Below are positions 40,449-49,144 of a stretch of 64,000 nt of DNA, piece after piece. The translations under genes were made by a program, and so were the position numbers. Origin of the DNA: Noviherbaspirillum soli (GTDB taxonomy: Bacteria; Pseudomonadota; Gammaproteobacteria; Burkholderiales; Burkholderiaceae_D); NCBI RefSeq assembly GCF_015352955.1, contig NZ_JACYOX010000022.1:1-64000 (forward strand), read 5' to 3'. Within the stretch, counting starts at the first letter, position 1. The number at the start of each line of letters is the position of its first letter. The notes under the pieces were generated by a model. It ran no database searches. It was not told the origin of the DNA and saw only the letters and a program-made list of their open reading frames with translations.

Positions 40449-40922
40449 TCAGTTTCCGCCGAGCGATGATTTTTTCTGGCTTGTCTGGCGTGCCTTGGCG
40501 CGCTTGATATTGCCGCCGGCGGTTACGCGCTCATTTCCCTTGAGAAGAACACGCGTGACGGACGGGCGCTTGGTGCCGCTGGCGCTGGGTTTGACAATCG
40601 TTACCTCGCGCATGCCCCGGCCCTTTTTCTCCTGGCGCTGTTTTTCTTCTTCCTTTTTTGGACGGAACAAGACAAGCAGCTTGCCAATATGCTGCACCGG
40701 CGCCGCGCCGAGTTCCGAGCAAATGGTTTCGTACATGCCGACGCGTGCTTCGCGGTCGTCGCCGAACACCCTGACCTTGATCAGGCCATGCGCATTCAAG
40801 GCGGCGTCAATTTCCTTAGTGACGGCCGGCGTCAGACCGGCTTCCCCGATGAGTACGACAGGGTTGAGTCCGTGGGCCTGTGAGCGTAGTTCGCTACGCT
40901 CTGCGGGGGTGAGTTTCAGCAT
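40449..40922 (-). CDS. yhbY: YhbY-family CRM-domain RNA-binding protein with long basic tail
   Basis: Residues 1-95 are a CRM/YhbY domain: L-T-P-A-E-R-S-E-L-R-S-Q-A-H-G-L-N-P-V, then V-L-I-G-E-A-G-L-T, and the G-x-x-G-like loop near V-Q-H-I-G-K. It binds the pre-50S ribosomal subunit. The E. coli protein is 97 residues; this one is 157, with about 60 extra lysine- and arginine-rich residues that look disordered. It is divergent from rlmE with a 31-base gap, so the two ribosome-assembly genes share a promoter region. Confidence 0.88.
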   Translation of the reverse strand: MLKLTPAERSELRSQAHGLNPVVLIGEAGLTPAVTKEIDAALNAHGLIKVRVFGDDREARVGMYETICSELGAAPVQHIGKLLVLFRPKKEEEKQRQEKKGRGMREVTIVKPSASGTKRPSVTRVLLKGNERVTAGGNIKRAKARQTSQKKSSLGGN

Positions 40923-40953
40923 AAAAATCCTTTAAAAGCAGTATTCTACGCGA

Positions 40954-41607
40954 ATGGCAAAGAACAAATTAAACAAAAACTGGCTGCACGATCACATAAA
41001 CGACCCCTATGTGAAGCTTGCCCAGAAAGAAGGCTATCGCGCGCGCGCCGCATACAAGTTGAAGGAAATCGACGAAAGCGAGAAGCTGATCCGCCCTGGC
41101 CAGATCATCGTCGACCTTGGGAGTACTCCGGGCAGCTGGTCGCAATACGTCCGCCATAAACTGTCCGGCGCAGAAAATGGTGGCATCAACGGGACCATTA
41201 TTGGCCTTGACATGCTGCCTATGGAACCGATCGCCGATGTCCATTTTATTTTGGGCGACTTCCGTGAAGAAAGCGTCTTGGCAAAACTCGAACTCATCCT
41301 TGCCGGCAGAAAGGTGGATCTGGTGCTTTCCGATATGGCGCCCAACCTGTCCGGTATCGCGATTGCAGACGCCGCGCGCGTGGAGCATATTATCGATCTG
41401 GCAATCGAGTTTGCTCGTGCACACATGAAACCTTCCGGTGCATTGCTCGTCAAATGTTTCAACGGCACCGGTTTCAGTCAATTGGTGGAAAAGTTCAGGC
41501 AGGAATTCAAGACCGTCATCCAGAAAAAGCCCAAAGCCAGCCGAGACAAATCGTCAGAGATTTTCTTGCTGGGTAAATCGTTAAAAAATCCCCCTTTAAA
41601 CCGGTAA
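40954..41607 (+). CDS. rlmE: 23S rRNA 2'-O-methyltransferase RlmE (FtsJ)
   Basis: This 217-residue methyltransferase has the RlmE N-terminus ([12 protein letters not shown]), the SAM-binding [12 protein letters not shown], and the catalytic-tetrad lysine and aspartate ([12 protein letters not shown] in R-A-A-Y-K-L). It methylates U2552 of 23S rRNA. One note: the usual A-P-G-G-W reads T-P-G-S-W here, a variant also seen in relatives. It precedes ftsH as in many proteobacteria, with 121 bases between. Confidence 0.94.
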   Translation: MAKNKLNKNWLHDHINDPYVKLAQKEGYRARAAYKLKEIDESEKLIRPGQIIVDLGSTPGSWSQYVRHKLSGAENGGINGTIIGLDMLPMEPIADVHFILGDFREESVLAKLELILAGRKVDLVLSDMAPNLSGIAIADAARVEHIIDLAIEFARAHMKPSGALLVKCFNGTGFSQLVEKFRQEFKTVIQKKPKASRDKSSEIFLLGKSLKNPPLNR

Positions 41608-41728
41608 ATCGCTTCTTAGTCCTTGATTAAGCAGATATTCGGCCTGATATCACGCCTAGTAAGCAGCCTTTAATGCGGGTAGAATTTGCGGACGCATAGA
41701 AGGACCAATCTGAGTCCAAGGAGTTCTA

Positions 41729-43609
41729 GTGAACAACATGTTTTCAAAAGCCGCCATCTGGGTGGTGATCGCGCTGGTCCTCTTTACTGTTTTCAAGCAG
41801 TTCGACGATCGCGGCCTGGCTGGCGGGGCAACGCCGATTCCTTACTCGGATTTCCTGGATGAAGTAAAGGCCAAGCGTATCAAGGAAGCTACGATCGAGG
41901 ATCGCACCATCATCGCCACCACCTCGGACGGCAAGAAGATCAAGGCCACCGTCACCAATCTCGACCGTGGCCTGATTGGCGATCTGGTCAACAACGATGT
42001 GAAATTCGACGTCAAGCAGCCGGAACCGCCTTCCTTCCTGTCGCAAGTTTTCATTTCGTGGTTCCCGATGCTGTTGCTCATCGGCGTCTGGGTATTCTTC
42101 ATGCGCCAGATGCAGGGCGGTGGCAAGGGCGGGGCATTCTCCTTCGGAAAGTCGAAGGCGCGCATGCTGGATGAAAACAGCAACGCCGTTACCTTCGCCG
42201 ATGTTGCCGGTTGCGACGAAGCCAAGGAAGAGGTGCAGGAACTGGTTGATTTCCTGCGCGACCCGACCAAGTTTCAAAAGCTTGGCGGTCGTATTCCGCG
42301 CGGCGTGCTGATGGTTGGCCCGCCGGGTACGGGTAAAACGTTGCTGGCCCGTGCCATCGCCGGTGAAGCGAAAGTCCCGTTCTTCACGATTTCCGGTTCT
42401 GACTTTGTCGAGATGTTCGTCGGCGTGGGCGCTTCCCGCGTTCGTGACATGTTCGAAAATGCGAAGAAGCATTCTCCCTGCATTATTTTCATCGATGAAA
42501 TCGACGCAGTTGGCCGTCATCGCGGCGCCGGCATGGGCGGCGGAAATGACGAGCGTGAGCAGACACTGAACCAGTTGCTGGTTGAAATGGATGGCTTCGA
42601 GGCGAATGCCGGTGTAATCGTGATTGCTGCCACGAACCGCGCGGACGTGCTGGACAAGGCGCTGCTGCGTCCCGGCCGTTTTGACAGGCAGGTGGTTGTT
42701 GGCCTGCCTGACATCCGTGGCCGTGAGCAGATCCTGTATGTTCACATGCGCAAGGTGCCGATTGCGCCCGACGTCAAGGCGGATGTGCTGGCCCGCGGCA
42801 CACCGGGCTTTTCCGGCGCCGACCTCGCCAACCTGGTGAACGAGGCCGCCTTGTTTGCAGCCCGCCGCAGCAAACGCCTGGTGGAAATGCAGGACTTCGA
42901 GGATGCCAAGGACAAGATCGTGATGGGTCCGGAGCGCAAGTCCGCCGTGATGCGTGAGGAAGAGCGGCGTAACACCGCTTTCCATGAGTCGGGCCATGCC
43001 GTGGTGGCGAAACTCCTGCCCAAAGCCGATCCGGTGCACAAGGTCACCATCATGCCGCGCGGTTTTGCCCTTGGCCTTACCTGGCAATTGCCTGAGCATG
43101 ACCGAGTGAATATGTACAAGGACAAGATGCTGGAAGAAATCGCCATACTGTTCGCTGGCCGTATTGCCGAAGAAATATTCATGCACCAGATGTCAACCGG
43201 CGCCTCGAATGACTTCGAGCGGGCAACCAAGCTGGCACGGGCCATGGTGACTCGTTATGGCATGTCGGAAACGCTGGGCACCATGGTCTATGAAGACGCC
43301 GAGCAGGATAACTACTTTGGCCGCATGTCTGCCAAGACGGTTTCGGAAGCGACTCAGCAGAAAGTCGATCAGGAAATCCGCAGCATCCTGGATCAGCAGT
43401 ATGCGCTATCGCGTCGTCTGCTTGAAGAAAACAAGGCCAAGGTTGAACTGATGGCCAATACGCTGCTCGACTGGGAAACCATCGATGCCGACCAGATCAA
43501 CGACATCATGGAAGGCCGAGAGCCGCGTCCGCCGAAAGCCGGTGTGCCGGTGAAGAAGCCAACGGACAGCGGTGGCGGCGTAGCACCGACCGCCACAGCA
43601 CCGGCTTGA
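41729..43609 (+). CDS. ftsH: ATP-dependent zinc metalloprotease FtsH
   Basis: This 626-residue membrane protease has two N-terminal helices, an AAA+ domain with Walker A G-P-P-G-T-G-K-T (residues 197-204), the pore loop [11 protein letters not shown], and the zinc motif H-E-S-G-H (419-423). It degrades membrane and regulatory proteins. The start is GTG at 41729, five bases after AAGGAG; an ATG three codons later lacks that spacing. A strong terminator follows 40 bases after the stop. Confidence 0.96.
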   Translation: MNNMFSKAAIWVVIALVLFTVFKQFDDRGLAGGATPIPYSDFLDEVKAKRIKEATIEDRTIIATTSDGKKIKATVTNLDRGLIGDLVNNDVKFDVKQPEPPSFLSQVFISWFPMLLLIGVWVFFMRQMQGGGKGGAFSFGKSKARMLDENSNAVTFADVAGCDEAKEEVQELVDFLRDPTKFQKLGGRIPRGVLMVGPPGTGKTLLARAIAGEAKVPFFTISGSDFVEMFVGVGASRVRDMFENAKKHSPCIIFIDEIDAVGRHRGAGMGGGNDEREQTLNQLLVEMDGFEANAGVIVIAATNRADVLDKALLRPGRFDRQVVVGLPDIRGREQILYVHMRKVPIAPDVKADVLARGTPGFSGADLANLVNEAALFAARRSKRLVEMQDFEDAKDKIVMGPERKSAVMREEERRNTAFHESGHAVVAKLLPKADPVHKVTIMPRGFALGLTWQLPEHDRVNMYKDKMLEEIAILFAGRIAEEIFMHQMSTGASNDFERATKLARAMVTRYGMSETLGTMVYEDAEQDNYFGRMSAKTVSEATQQKVDQEIRSILDQQYALSRRLLEENKAKVELMANTLLDWETIDADQINDIMEGREPRPPKAGVPVKKPTDSGGGVAPTATAPA

Positions 43610-43649
43610 GCTAGGTCCAAAACTTGTTGTGACAAAAGTGTTGAGATGG

Positions 43650-43684
43650 AAGGTGGGGAGTAAAATCCCCACCTTTGTTTTTTT
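43650..43684 (+). terminator. Intrinsic terminator after ftsH
   Basis: AAGGTGGGGA (43650-43659) and TCCCCACCTT (43666-43675) form a perfect 10-bp stem with a six-base loop, followed by a run of T residues to 43684. It separates ftsH from folP and lies immediately before the folP start, so folP needs readthrough or its own promoter. Confidence 0.9.
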
Positions 43685-43694
43685 GTGGAAAGCC

Positions 43695-44531
43695 ATGCGG
43701 GAAATCATGCACTGTGGGCGTTACGATTTGTCTTTTGATCAGGCATCACGCCCGCTGGTCATGGGAATTCTTAACATTACTCCCGATTCCTTTTCCGATG
43801 GCGGTTCATTTCAGCGACTGGAAAGCGCTATCGGTCGTGCGGAACAGATGATAGTGGAAGGCGTGGATATCATCGACATAGGCGCCGAATCCACCCGTCC
43901 CGGCGTCCAGCCCTTGCCAGACGGGGAAGAACTGAACCGCTTGTTGCCGGTGCTTTACGCGCTGCGCGATTGCGGCAAGCCTATTTCAGTAGACACCCGC
44001 AATCCGAAGGTGATGCGCGAGGCGTTGCTGGCTGGAGCAGACATGATCAACGACGTGAACGGCTTTCGCACGCCTGATGCGGTAGAGGCAGTGGCCGAGA
44101 GTGATTGCGGACTTTGCATCATGCACATGCAAAATAATCCGGAAAATATGCAGACTGCGCCGCATTACAGGAACGTGGTGGAAGAAGTCGGCAATTTTTT
44201 GCGCGACGCAACTGCCCGCTTGCAAGCACGCGGAGTAAGCCGTCACCGGATCTGCATTGATCCAGGATTTGGTTTCGGTAAAAGCCTGGAACACAACTTG
44301 GCATTGTTCAAGAATCTTGCAGCTTTGAAGGCGCGCTTGGATATACCCATTCTCGTCGGGGTTTCTCGTAAGTCCATGATAGGGCAGCTTACCGGCAAAC
44401 CGGTGCAGGACCGGCTGGCAGGGAGCGTGGCGGCTGCCTTGTGTGCTGCGGCACATGGTGCAGATATCGTGCGTGTACACGATGTGGCCGCAACGGTTGA
44501 CGCATTCAAGGTTTGGCGCGCATTGTTGTAA
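43695..44531 (+). CDS. folP: Dihydropteroate synthase
   Basis: This 278-residue TIM-barrel enzyme has [16 protein letters not shown], the [10 protein letters not shown] substrate loop, and S-R-K-S-M-I-G near the end. It joins p-aminobenzoate to dihydropterin pyrophosphate in folate synthesis and is the sulfonamide target. Starts at 43695 and 43707 are both plausible; the upstream extension of the frame runs through the terminator and is rejected. Confidence 0.94.
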   Translation: MREIMHCGRYDLSFDQASRPLVMGILNITPDSFSDGGSFQRLESAIGRAEQMIVEGVDIIDIGAESTRPGVQPLPDGEELNRLLPVLYALRDCGKPISVDTRNPKVMREALLAGADMINDVNGFRTPDAVEAVAESDCGLCIMHMQNNPENMQTAPHYRNVVEEVGNFLRDATARLQARGVSRHRICIDPGFGFGKSLEHNLALFKNLAALKARLDIPILVGVSRKSMIGQLTGKPVQDRLAGSVAAALCAAAHGADIVRVHDVAATVDAFKVWRALL

Positions 44532-44557
44532 TTTCTGGAAGTCAACTTGGGTTATTT

Positions 44558-45895
44558 ATGAAAAGAAAATATTTTGGCACCGATGGCGTGCGTGGCCTGG
44601 TAGGACAGGCACCGATTACAGCAGATTTCGTCATGCGCCTCGGTTATGCGGCTGGAAAGGTGCTGGCGCAGACCAAGGCATCAACCGGGCGTCCGGTCGT
44701 GTTGATAGGAAAGGACACCCGCATTTCGGGCTACATGCTGGAAGCCGCGCTGGAAGCCGGGTTTGCCGCGGCCGGTGTCGATGTGATGCTGGGCGGCCCT
44801 TTGCCTACCCCGGCTGTTGCCTACCTGACCCGGGCTCTGCGACTGTCCGCTGGCGTGGTCATTTCCGCATCCCACAACCCATTCCATGACAATGGCATCA
44901 AGTTCTTTTCCGCACAGGGCAACAAATTGCCTGATGAAGTGGAACTGGCGATCGAGGCGGCGTTAGAAGAGCCCATGGGATGCGTTTCCTCCGAAAAACT
45001 TGGGCGGGCGAAACGACTTGAAGATGCCAGAGGGCGCTACATCGAATTTTGCAAAAGCACCTTTCCGAATGAACTAGATCTGCGCGGGCTGAAACTCGTC
45101 GTCGATTGCGCTCATGGTGCGGCTTACCACATCGCGCCGGATGTATTTCATGAGCTTGGCGCGGAAGTTGTTGCCATTGGCAACCAACCTAACGGATTGA
45201 ACATTAACGACAGGCATGGCGCGACGGCACCGCAAAACCTTACAAAGGCGGTTCGCGAGCATGAGGCGGATATCGGGATAGCGCTGGACGGAGATGCGGA
45301 TCGTCTGTTGATGGTCGACAATTCCGGTCGGGTCTACAACGGCGATGAGTTGCTCTACATTATGGTCAAGGATCGCATGGCGACTGGCCGAATTGATGGA
45401 GCAGTAGGCACCTTGATGACAAATATGGCGTTGGAAGTGGCATTCAAACGGATGGGCGTTGGCTTTGCCCGGGCTAAAGTGGGCGACCGCTATGTGCTGG
45501 AAGTACTGCAGGAAAAGGGATGGCAAATTGGCGGCGAAGGCTCTGGCCATCTGCTTTTCCTGGATAAACATACGACCGGTGACGGTATCGTGTCTGCCTT
45601 GCAGGTGCTATCTGCCTTGAAGCGCTGTGGCAACTCGCTTGCCGCATGTACTGCTGATATTGACATGTATCCACAAAGCCTGATCAACGTGAAAGTTCAG
45701 CCCGGTTTCGAATGGCAAAATAACGAGGCGATCCTGGTGGAAAAGGAAAGGGTGGAGAACGAATTGGGCGATGAGGGCAGGGTTTTGATTCGTCCATCCG
45801 GCACCGAACCCTTGATCCGCGTAATGGTAGAGGCCAAGCACGCGGAAGCTGCTGAGAAAATGGCTAAACGTATTGCCAGCCGTGTCCCGGTCTGA
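44558..45895 (+). CDS. glmM: Phosphoglucosamine mutase
   Basis: This 445-residue enzyme begins [13 protein letters not shown], has the phosphoserine motif I-S-A-S-H-N-P (serine near residue 105), the metal loop A-L-D-G-D-A-D-R, and the C-terminal phosphate-binding R-P-S-G-T-E-P. It interconverts glucosamine-6- and -1-phosphate for UDP-GlcNAc synthesis. It follows folP after 26 bases as the usual folP-glmM pair. Confidence 0.95.
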   Translation: MKRKYFGTDGVRGLVGQAPITADFVMRLGYAAGKVLAQTKASTGRPVVLIGKDTRISGYMLEAALEAGFAAAGVDVMLGGPLPTPAVAYLTRALRLSAGVVISASHNPFHDNGIKFFSAQGNKLPDEVELAIEAALEEPMGCVSSEKLGRAKRLEDARGRYIEFCKSTFPNELDLRGLKLVVDCAHGAAYHIAPDVFHELGAEVVAIGNQPNGLNINDRHGATAPQNLTKAVREHEADIGIALDGDADRLLMVDNSGRVYNGDELLYIMVKDRMATGRIDGAVGTLMTNMALEVAFKRMGVGFARAKVGDRYVLEVLQEKGWQIGGEGSGHLLFLDKHTTGDGIVSALQVLSALKRCGNSLAACTADIDMYPQSLINVKVQPGFEWQNNEAILVEKERVENELGDEGRVLIRPSGTEPLIRVMVEAKHAEAAEKMAKRIASRVPV

Positions 45896-45916
45896 AAAGA
45901 AGATTTCAACAGGAAA

Positions 45917-45945
45917 TTGACCGCACGCGTTTGATGTTGTATAGT
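45917..45945 (+). promoter_or_regulatory. Promoter of tRNA-Pro
   Basis: TTGACC (45917-45922), 17 bases, then TATAGT (45940-45945) form a near-consensus sigma-70 promoter whose start would fall just before the tRNA at 45955. Confidence 0.75.
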
Positions 45946-45954
45946 TTCGCTTCT

Positions 45955-46031
45955 CGGAGTGTGGCGCAGCCCGGTAGCGCACCTGGTTTGGGACCAGGGG
46001 GTCCAAGGTTCGAATCCTTGTACTCCGACCA
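45955..46031 (+). tRNA. tRNA-Pro (anticodon UGG)
   Basis: The 77-base cloverleaf has acceptor arms CGGAGTG/TACTCCG, a D stem GCGC/GCGC, an anticodon stem CCTGG/CCAGG with TGG at 45989-45991, and the GTTCGAATC T arm. The CCA end is encoded. Confidence 0.97.
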
Positions 46032-46039
46032 GTAACATG

Positions 46040-46067
46040 AACGGGCTGTCTTTTGACAGCCCGTTTT
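46040..46067 (+). terminator. Terminator between the two tRNA genes
   Basis: AACGGGCTGTC (46040-46050), a TTTT loop and GACAGCCCGTT (46055-46065) form a perfect 11-bp stem followed by a short T run. Confidence 0.7.
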
Positions 46068-46098
46068 CAATTCAGTCCGCATTTCAGCTCCGTTCTTG

Positions 46099-46175
46099 CT
46101 GCCCATAGCTCAGTTGGATAGAGCATCGGCCTTCTAAGCCGAGGGTCGGGGGTTCGAATCCCTCTGGGCAGGCCA
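46099..46175 (+). tRNA. tRNA-Arg (anticodon UCU)
   Basis: The 77-base cloverleaf has perfect acceptor arms CTGCCCA/TGGGCAG, a D stem GCTC/GAGC, an anticodon stem TCGGC/GCCGA with TCT at 46133-46135, a GTTCGAATC T arm and an encoded CCA. It sits at the edge of the AT-rich accessory patch, a common place for integration of foreign DNA. Confidence 0.97.
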
Positions 46176-46186
46176 ACCGGCACTTC

Positions 46187-46416
46187 CTATTTATGTCCTT
46201 TGTTCGGTTTCTGCCTTTCAGGCGGATTTCTAAAAGGCACATCATTATCTCTTGCCGCAATCACTGCTTGCGATGACTTGGTGGGCAGGTCACGAAGCTT
46301 TTATTGATTTCAGTAAGCTGCAAAAATACATCTTGCTTTTCACTGAATGAGAGCTTGCTTTTCCGTATGAGTCGGTTGACGCAACTGTTCAGACAATGGT
46401 GATGAAAAATTTCCAT
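46187..46416 (-). pseudogene. Possible small gene, apparently frameshifted
   Basis: On the minus strand an ATG at 46414-46416 opens a 51-residue frame (starting M-E-I-F-H-H-H-C-L-N) that ends at 46261. An overlapping frame continues K-L-R-D-L-P-T-K-S-S-Q-A-V-I-A-A-R and then D-N-D-V-P-F-R-N-P-P-E-R to a stop at 46187. The two pieces read as protein-like only if joined by a frameshift near 46292-46300. It would follow the candidate effector on the same strand. There is no clear ribosome binding site and no homologue that I recognise, so this is a weak call. Confidence 0.25.
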
Positions 46417-46667
46417 GTTGAAATAATGATGTAGTTGATTATGTTCCTATAAAACCTCTTTTATATTGGAAGACAGCAACTCATATATGTTGCAAAAATT
46501 CATGCTAGGCAGATTTCACGATTTTCCTATTGTCTTGATGGATGACCTATATTGCCTTGAGTTTTCATATGCGGAACAAGGTCATATGGATGGTTAATAA
46601 GAGGAATGCTTTTAATCCCTGGAATCAATAGTCGTATTACTGCGGTTTCAAGCAGCAGCAAATGATT
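46417..46667. other. AT-rich intergenic stretch without a recognisable gene
   Basis: I see only very short open frames on both strands here and no terminator with a convincing stem. The base composition is clearly more AT-rich than the housekeeping genes on either side. Confidence 0.5.
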
Positions 46668-47924
46668 TCATAAAGCAGTTTTCTTGTTCGTGTCGACCGG
46701 AAAAGTCAATGGGAAATTATGTGCAATATCCTGTACCTGCAACAGGTTCCCTATGTGTATTGCACTGCGTGCTCCGTCAACACAGGTAAAGTTGTACTGG
46801 CCTGAGAAAGCAGGATTTTCTATCTTTTCATTTAATTTTTTTCCGCGGGTGATGCCGTCCACCGCGCCTTCTTTGAAGAGAATCCGCAACATTTTTTCAA
46901 AATCTCTTTCAGTGCAACTCGGACCTTTCCCAGCTGCCGACATGACAAACTCCCCCATTGCAATTGCGCCAAGGTTGGAGTTCCATGCGATGACCTGATG
47001 TGCGGCTGGGATGACTGCCTGCATTTCTTCCTTGTTAAGCGCCTTTGACACGCCCTTTATTTGACCCATTCCTGCCTCATTTCCGCCGTCGCCAACAGCG
47101 ATCGTGTTAATGCGACGTGCATTAGCCAAGTCAGCAATTTCGTCCAAGGCGGCGTTGAAGTCACTAATTTGGATCCCGCGCATATTGAGATATTTCCCAT
47201 CTTTATTTCGTCCAGGAACTTCGGTATGCACGACGGCATCAGGTTGGTGCCTGTCAAGAATGTACTCCCATGAACCAGAAGGTTCTTGATTATTGGCTTT
47301 GACTTCTTCAATTGATATATTTCTCGCACATGCCGGATCAAGGAAAAATAATTGCTCCCTCAACAAATGAGCATTATGGGTGTCTGCTACCAGAGCAACG
47401 TATTTCTCAGCACGAAAACATGCATAGGCAAGAAGCGCCGTTCCCAAAGGGCCATCTGTTTCCGGCATGTTTTCCGCTACGTTAAAGCCAGTGCAAAGCA
47501 AGACTCTGGTTGCCTGAAGCAAAGTGTGAACGGCTGTGTTGAAATTGCCGGCTCCCGACTCGCGCACAAAATTGCCAATACCACGTGCCTGGAAGGCCAT
47601 AAGCAGTGGCGTGATCAGGTTCAAACGGTTCCATGTCGCTTCGGAGAATGCCTGTTTGGACTGTTCTATGTCCACGAACAAAGGCTGAGAGAAATTTGTC
47701 GGATGAGGAGGGGCGCCGTGACTCTCTCCTCGATCATGAAAGAAGATCGGCGTGCTGTTAACCATTCTGGCTTTTGGCTGTTTTAAAGCGTTGTCTCCTG
47801 TTACTGAAAAATCATGTGGGGGTGAGTAATGCCTTGTGTATTTTGTTATGGGATGGCTGTCTGAAAAAGAGATTGACTGGGCGCGTGCCGAGTGTGTCGT
47901 TCTGCCAGCTATTGTCCGCAGCAT
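46668..47924 (-). CDS. Candidate type III effector with D-glutamate-cyclase-like (DUF4392) domain
   Basis: This 418-residue protein has a C-terminal domain (about residues 100-405) of the DUF4392/D-glutamate cyclase family: C-T-G-F-N-V, then P-E-T-D-G-P-L-G-T and the A-V-G-D-G-G-N-E-A-G-M-G-Q loop. Relatives turn D-glutamate into 5-oxo-D-proline. The first 95 residues have no such match; they are rich in Ser, Thr, His, Pro and Gln, low in acidic residues at the very start, and look disordered, as in type III secretion signals. The start is fixed by a perfect AAGGAGG five bases before the ATG. A CesT-like chaperone gene lies 47 bases upstream on the same strand. Effector status is inferred from that context; no secretion apparatus is in the window. 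Confidence 0.7.
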   Translation of the reverse strand: MLRTIAGRTTHSARAQSISFSDSHPITKYTRHYSPPHDFSVTGDNALKQPKARMVNSTPIFFHDRGESHGAPPHPTNFSQPLFVDIEQSKQAFSEATWNRLNLITPLLMAFQARGIGNFVRESGAGNFNTAVHTLLQATRVLLCTGFNVAENMPETDGPLGTALLAYACFRAEKYVALVADTHNAHLLREQLFFLDPACARNISIEEVKANNQEPSGSWEYILDRHQPDAVVHTEVPGRNKDGKYLNMRGIQISDFNAALDEIADLANARRINTIAVGDGGNEAGMGQIKGVSKALNKEEMQAVIPAAHQVIAWNSNLGAIAMGEFVMSAAGKGPSCTERDFEKMLRILFKEGAVDGITRGKKLNEKIENPAFSGQYNFTCVDGARSAIHIGNLLQVQDIAHNFPLTFPVDTNKKTAL

Positions 47925-47971
47925 TATTACCTCCTTAAAATTAATTCAATAAAGTACAGCTAATTGAACAG

Positions 47972-48424
47972 CTAAAAGTGTGAAATCCAGTTTTTATGCG
48001 TTGATAATGTCTCTGAAATATCGGTGTCGAAAAGAAAAAGATAGTCCCGCCATGCCAGTGCTTCCTGGGCATGATGCGAGAATTGCTCAATCAGCATTTT
48101 TCCTGTTGCCTCTACGAGTTGAACAACGGCTACCAAAATGACATGCCCCGTGTGCGGGGATAAGGAAAATATTGCTTTTGTACTGCAAAATTGCAGATAA
48201 TTTTTTTTCAATAACTGATCGTACACAGCAGGGAGTTGATTGCCCGGAGGCAGGCCATAATCGATATAGCAGTAAATGTTTTCGGGCGTAATATGATTCT
48301 GGTAAATGATGGCGCATTCCACCTCATCGACATTAAACGATTTCCCTTCCGCAATGGCATCAGGCTCTGCCAAGGCGGTGAGGCCGCAAAATTCGTCGAT
48401 CAGTTGCCTAAACTTGTTTTCCAT
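47972..48424 (-). CDS. CesT-family type III secretion chaperone-like protein
   Basis: This 150-residue acidic protein has the length, composition and pattern of class I type III chaperones (CesT/AvrF group). It has an N-terminal helix (F-R-Q-L-I-D-E-F-C), a hydrophobic L-P-P-G-N-Q-L-P-A-V-Y-D-Q-L-L segment, the strand G-H-V-I-L-V-A-V-V-Q-L, and a final helix with L-A-W-R-D-Y-L-F-L-F. Such proteins dimerise and bind the N-terminal 50-100 residues of one effector, usually encoded next door. Here the neighbour is the DUF4392 protein. The identification is by family pattern, without a search. Confidence 0.7.
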   Translation of the reverse strand: MENKFRQLIDEFCGLTALAEPDAIAEGKSFNVDEVECAIIYQNHITPENIYCYIDYGLPPGNQLPAVYDQLLKKNYLQFCSTKAIFSLSPHTGHVILVAVVQLVEATGKMLIEQFSHHAQEALAWRDYLFLFDTDISETLSTHKNWISHF

Positions 48425-48530
48425 TGATGCCCCTGAACCTTGGTGAAAAAGCGGAATAACTGATTCTCAGCCCTGATTGTTGCGGGCTTCAGAAGCAGGT
48501 ATTCGTCTATCTTCAATAAGCCCAGGCGCG

Positions 48531-48558
48531 TAAGTTGCTGCGACTGCTGTCGAGTTCC
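48531..48558 (-). promoter_or_regulatory. Possible HrpL-type (hrp box) promoter
   Basis: The minus strand reads GGAACT, 15 bases, CAACTTA. The hrp box used by the HrpL sigma factor is GGAAC(C/T)-N15/16-CCACNNA, so the spacing and one half are right and the second half has one mismatch. It points towards the chaperone-effector pair and ends 107 bases before the chaperone start. A chance match cannot be ruled out. Confidence 0.35.
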
Positions 48559-48569
48559 TTGACTTTGAT

Positions 48570-48716
48570 TTGAAAAAATTAAATGAAGGAAAAGATTTCG
48601 AAGAGTGTTCTATCGATGAATTGGCTGGCCGGATTTCGGCCGTCAGGAGGAGGGATGTTTATCTTGCAGTAAGAGAAATCAGGATGGGGTTCACCTGCCT
48701 TGGCACTCGGCGTTGA
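48570..48716 (+). pseudogene. Possible remnant of a truncated gene
   Basis: A plus-strand frame is open from 48534 to a TGA at 48714-48716. From TTG 48570 it reads protein-like (L-N-E-G-K-D-F-E-E-C-S-I-D-E-L-A-G-R-I-S, then R-R-R-D-V-Y-L-A-V-R-E-I-R). It has no ATG near its start and no ribosome binding site, and it overlaps the 3' end of the DUF4124 gene. It may be a 5'-truncated fragment left by an insertion, or chance. No homologue recognised. Confidence 0.2.
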
Positions 48717-49125
48717 AGCGCTCGGCCTTCCGACGCGCATGACGCTTCAATGCTTCGGATTTTTCGGAGACCAGATGATTGGAAGAGGCGGCATCTTCAG
48801 CACTCCACTTTTTCTCCAGGCCGAGCTGGGTGCATCGCTTCCTGGCGGCAGCCACGGTTTTTTCGCGGCCAGTTTCTCGTCGGCGGCGTTCACTTTGCGC
48901 GCGCTCTTCCTGCTTTTCCATGGTGGCGAGTTGTTCCCGCTCTTGCTGAGCAAGTCGGCGTGCACCTGCTGGATCGGAAGCGGCAGGCGGAAGTGGCAGT
49001 TCCACCTGCTTCCCGGCACAGGGGATATCGGAGTACACGATGCCGCCATGCGTTTCGCATCGGTACACCGCCAGGGCAGGTGCTGCAACGATCATCATCG
49101 AAAACAGCATCAGCCCTGATCGCAT
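48691..49125 (-). CDS. Secreted DUF4124-type protein
   Basis: This 144-residue protein has a Sec signal peptide (M-I-V-A-A-P-A-L-A) and then the DUF4124 start V-Y-R-C-E-T-H-G-G-I-V-Y-S-D-I-P-C with two cysteines that could form a disulfide. The remainder is a charged coiled coil. The function is unknown. It lies 19 bases after the FAD oxidase stop and is probably the last gene of the wrbA operon. Confidence 0.7.
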   Translation of the reverse strand: MRSGLMLFSMMIVAAPALAVYRCETHGGIVYSDIPCAGKQVELPLPPAASDPAGARRLAQQEREQLATMEKQEERAQSERRRRETGREKTVAAARKRCTQLGLEKKWSAEDAASSNHLVSEKSEALKRHARRKAERFNAECQGR

Positions 49126-49144
49126 GTATCCCTCGCTTCTCTGG

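Noticed and set aside
43629-43694. N-terminal extension of folP to 43629
   Set aside because: The extension runs through the perfect terminator hairpin and T run after ftsH and adds residues not seen in dihydropteroate synthases.
46176-49140. A second copy of the tRNA-Arg 3' end as an island attachment site
   Set aside because: I looked for the GTTCGAATCCCTCTGGG segment downstream of the tRNA and did not find it in the window, so no att pair is claimed.
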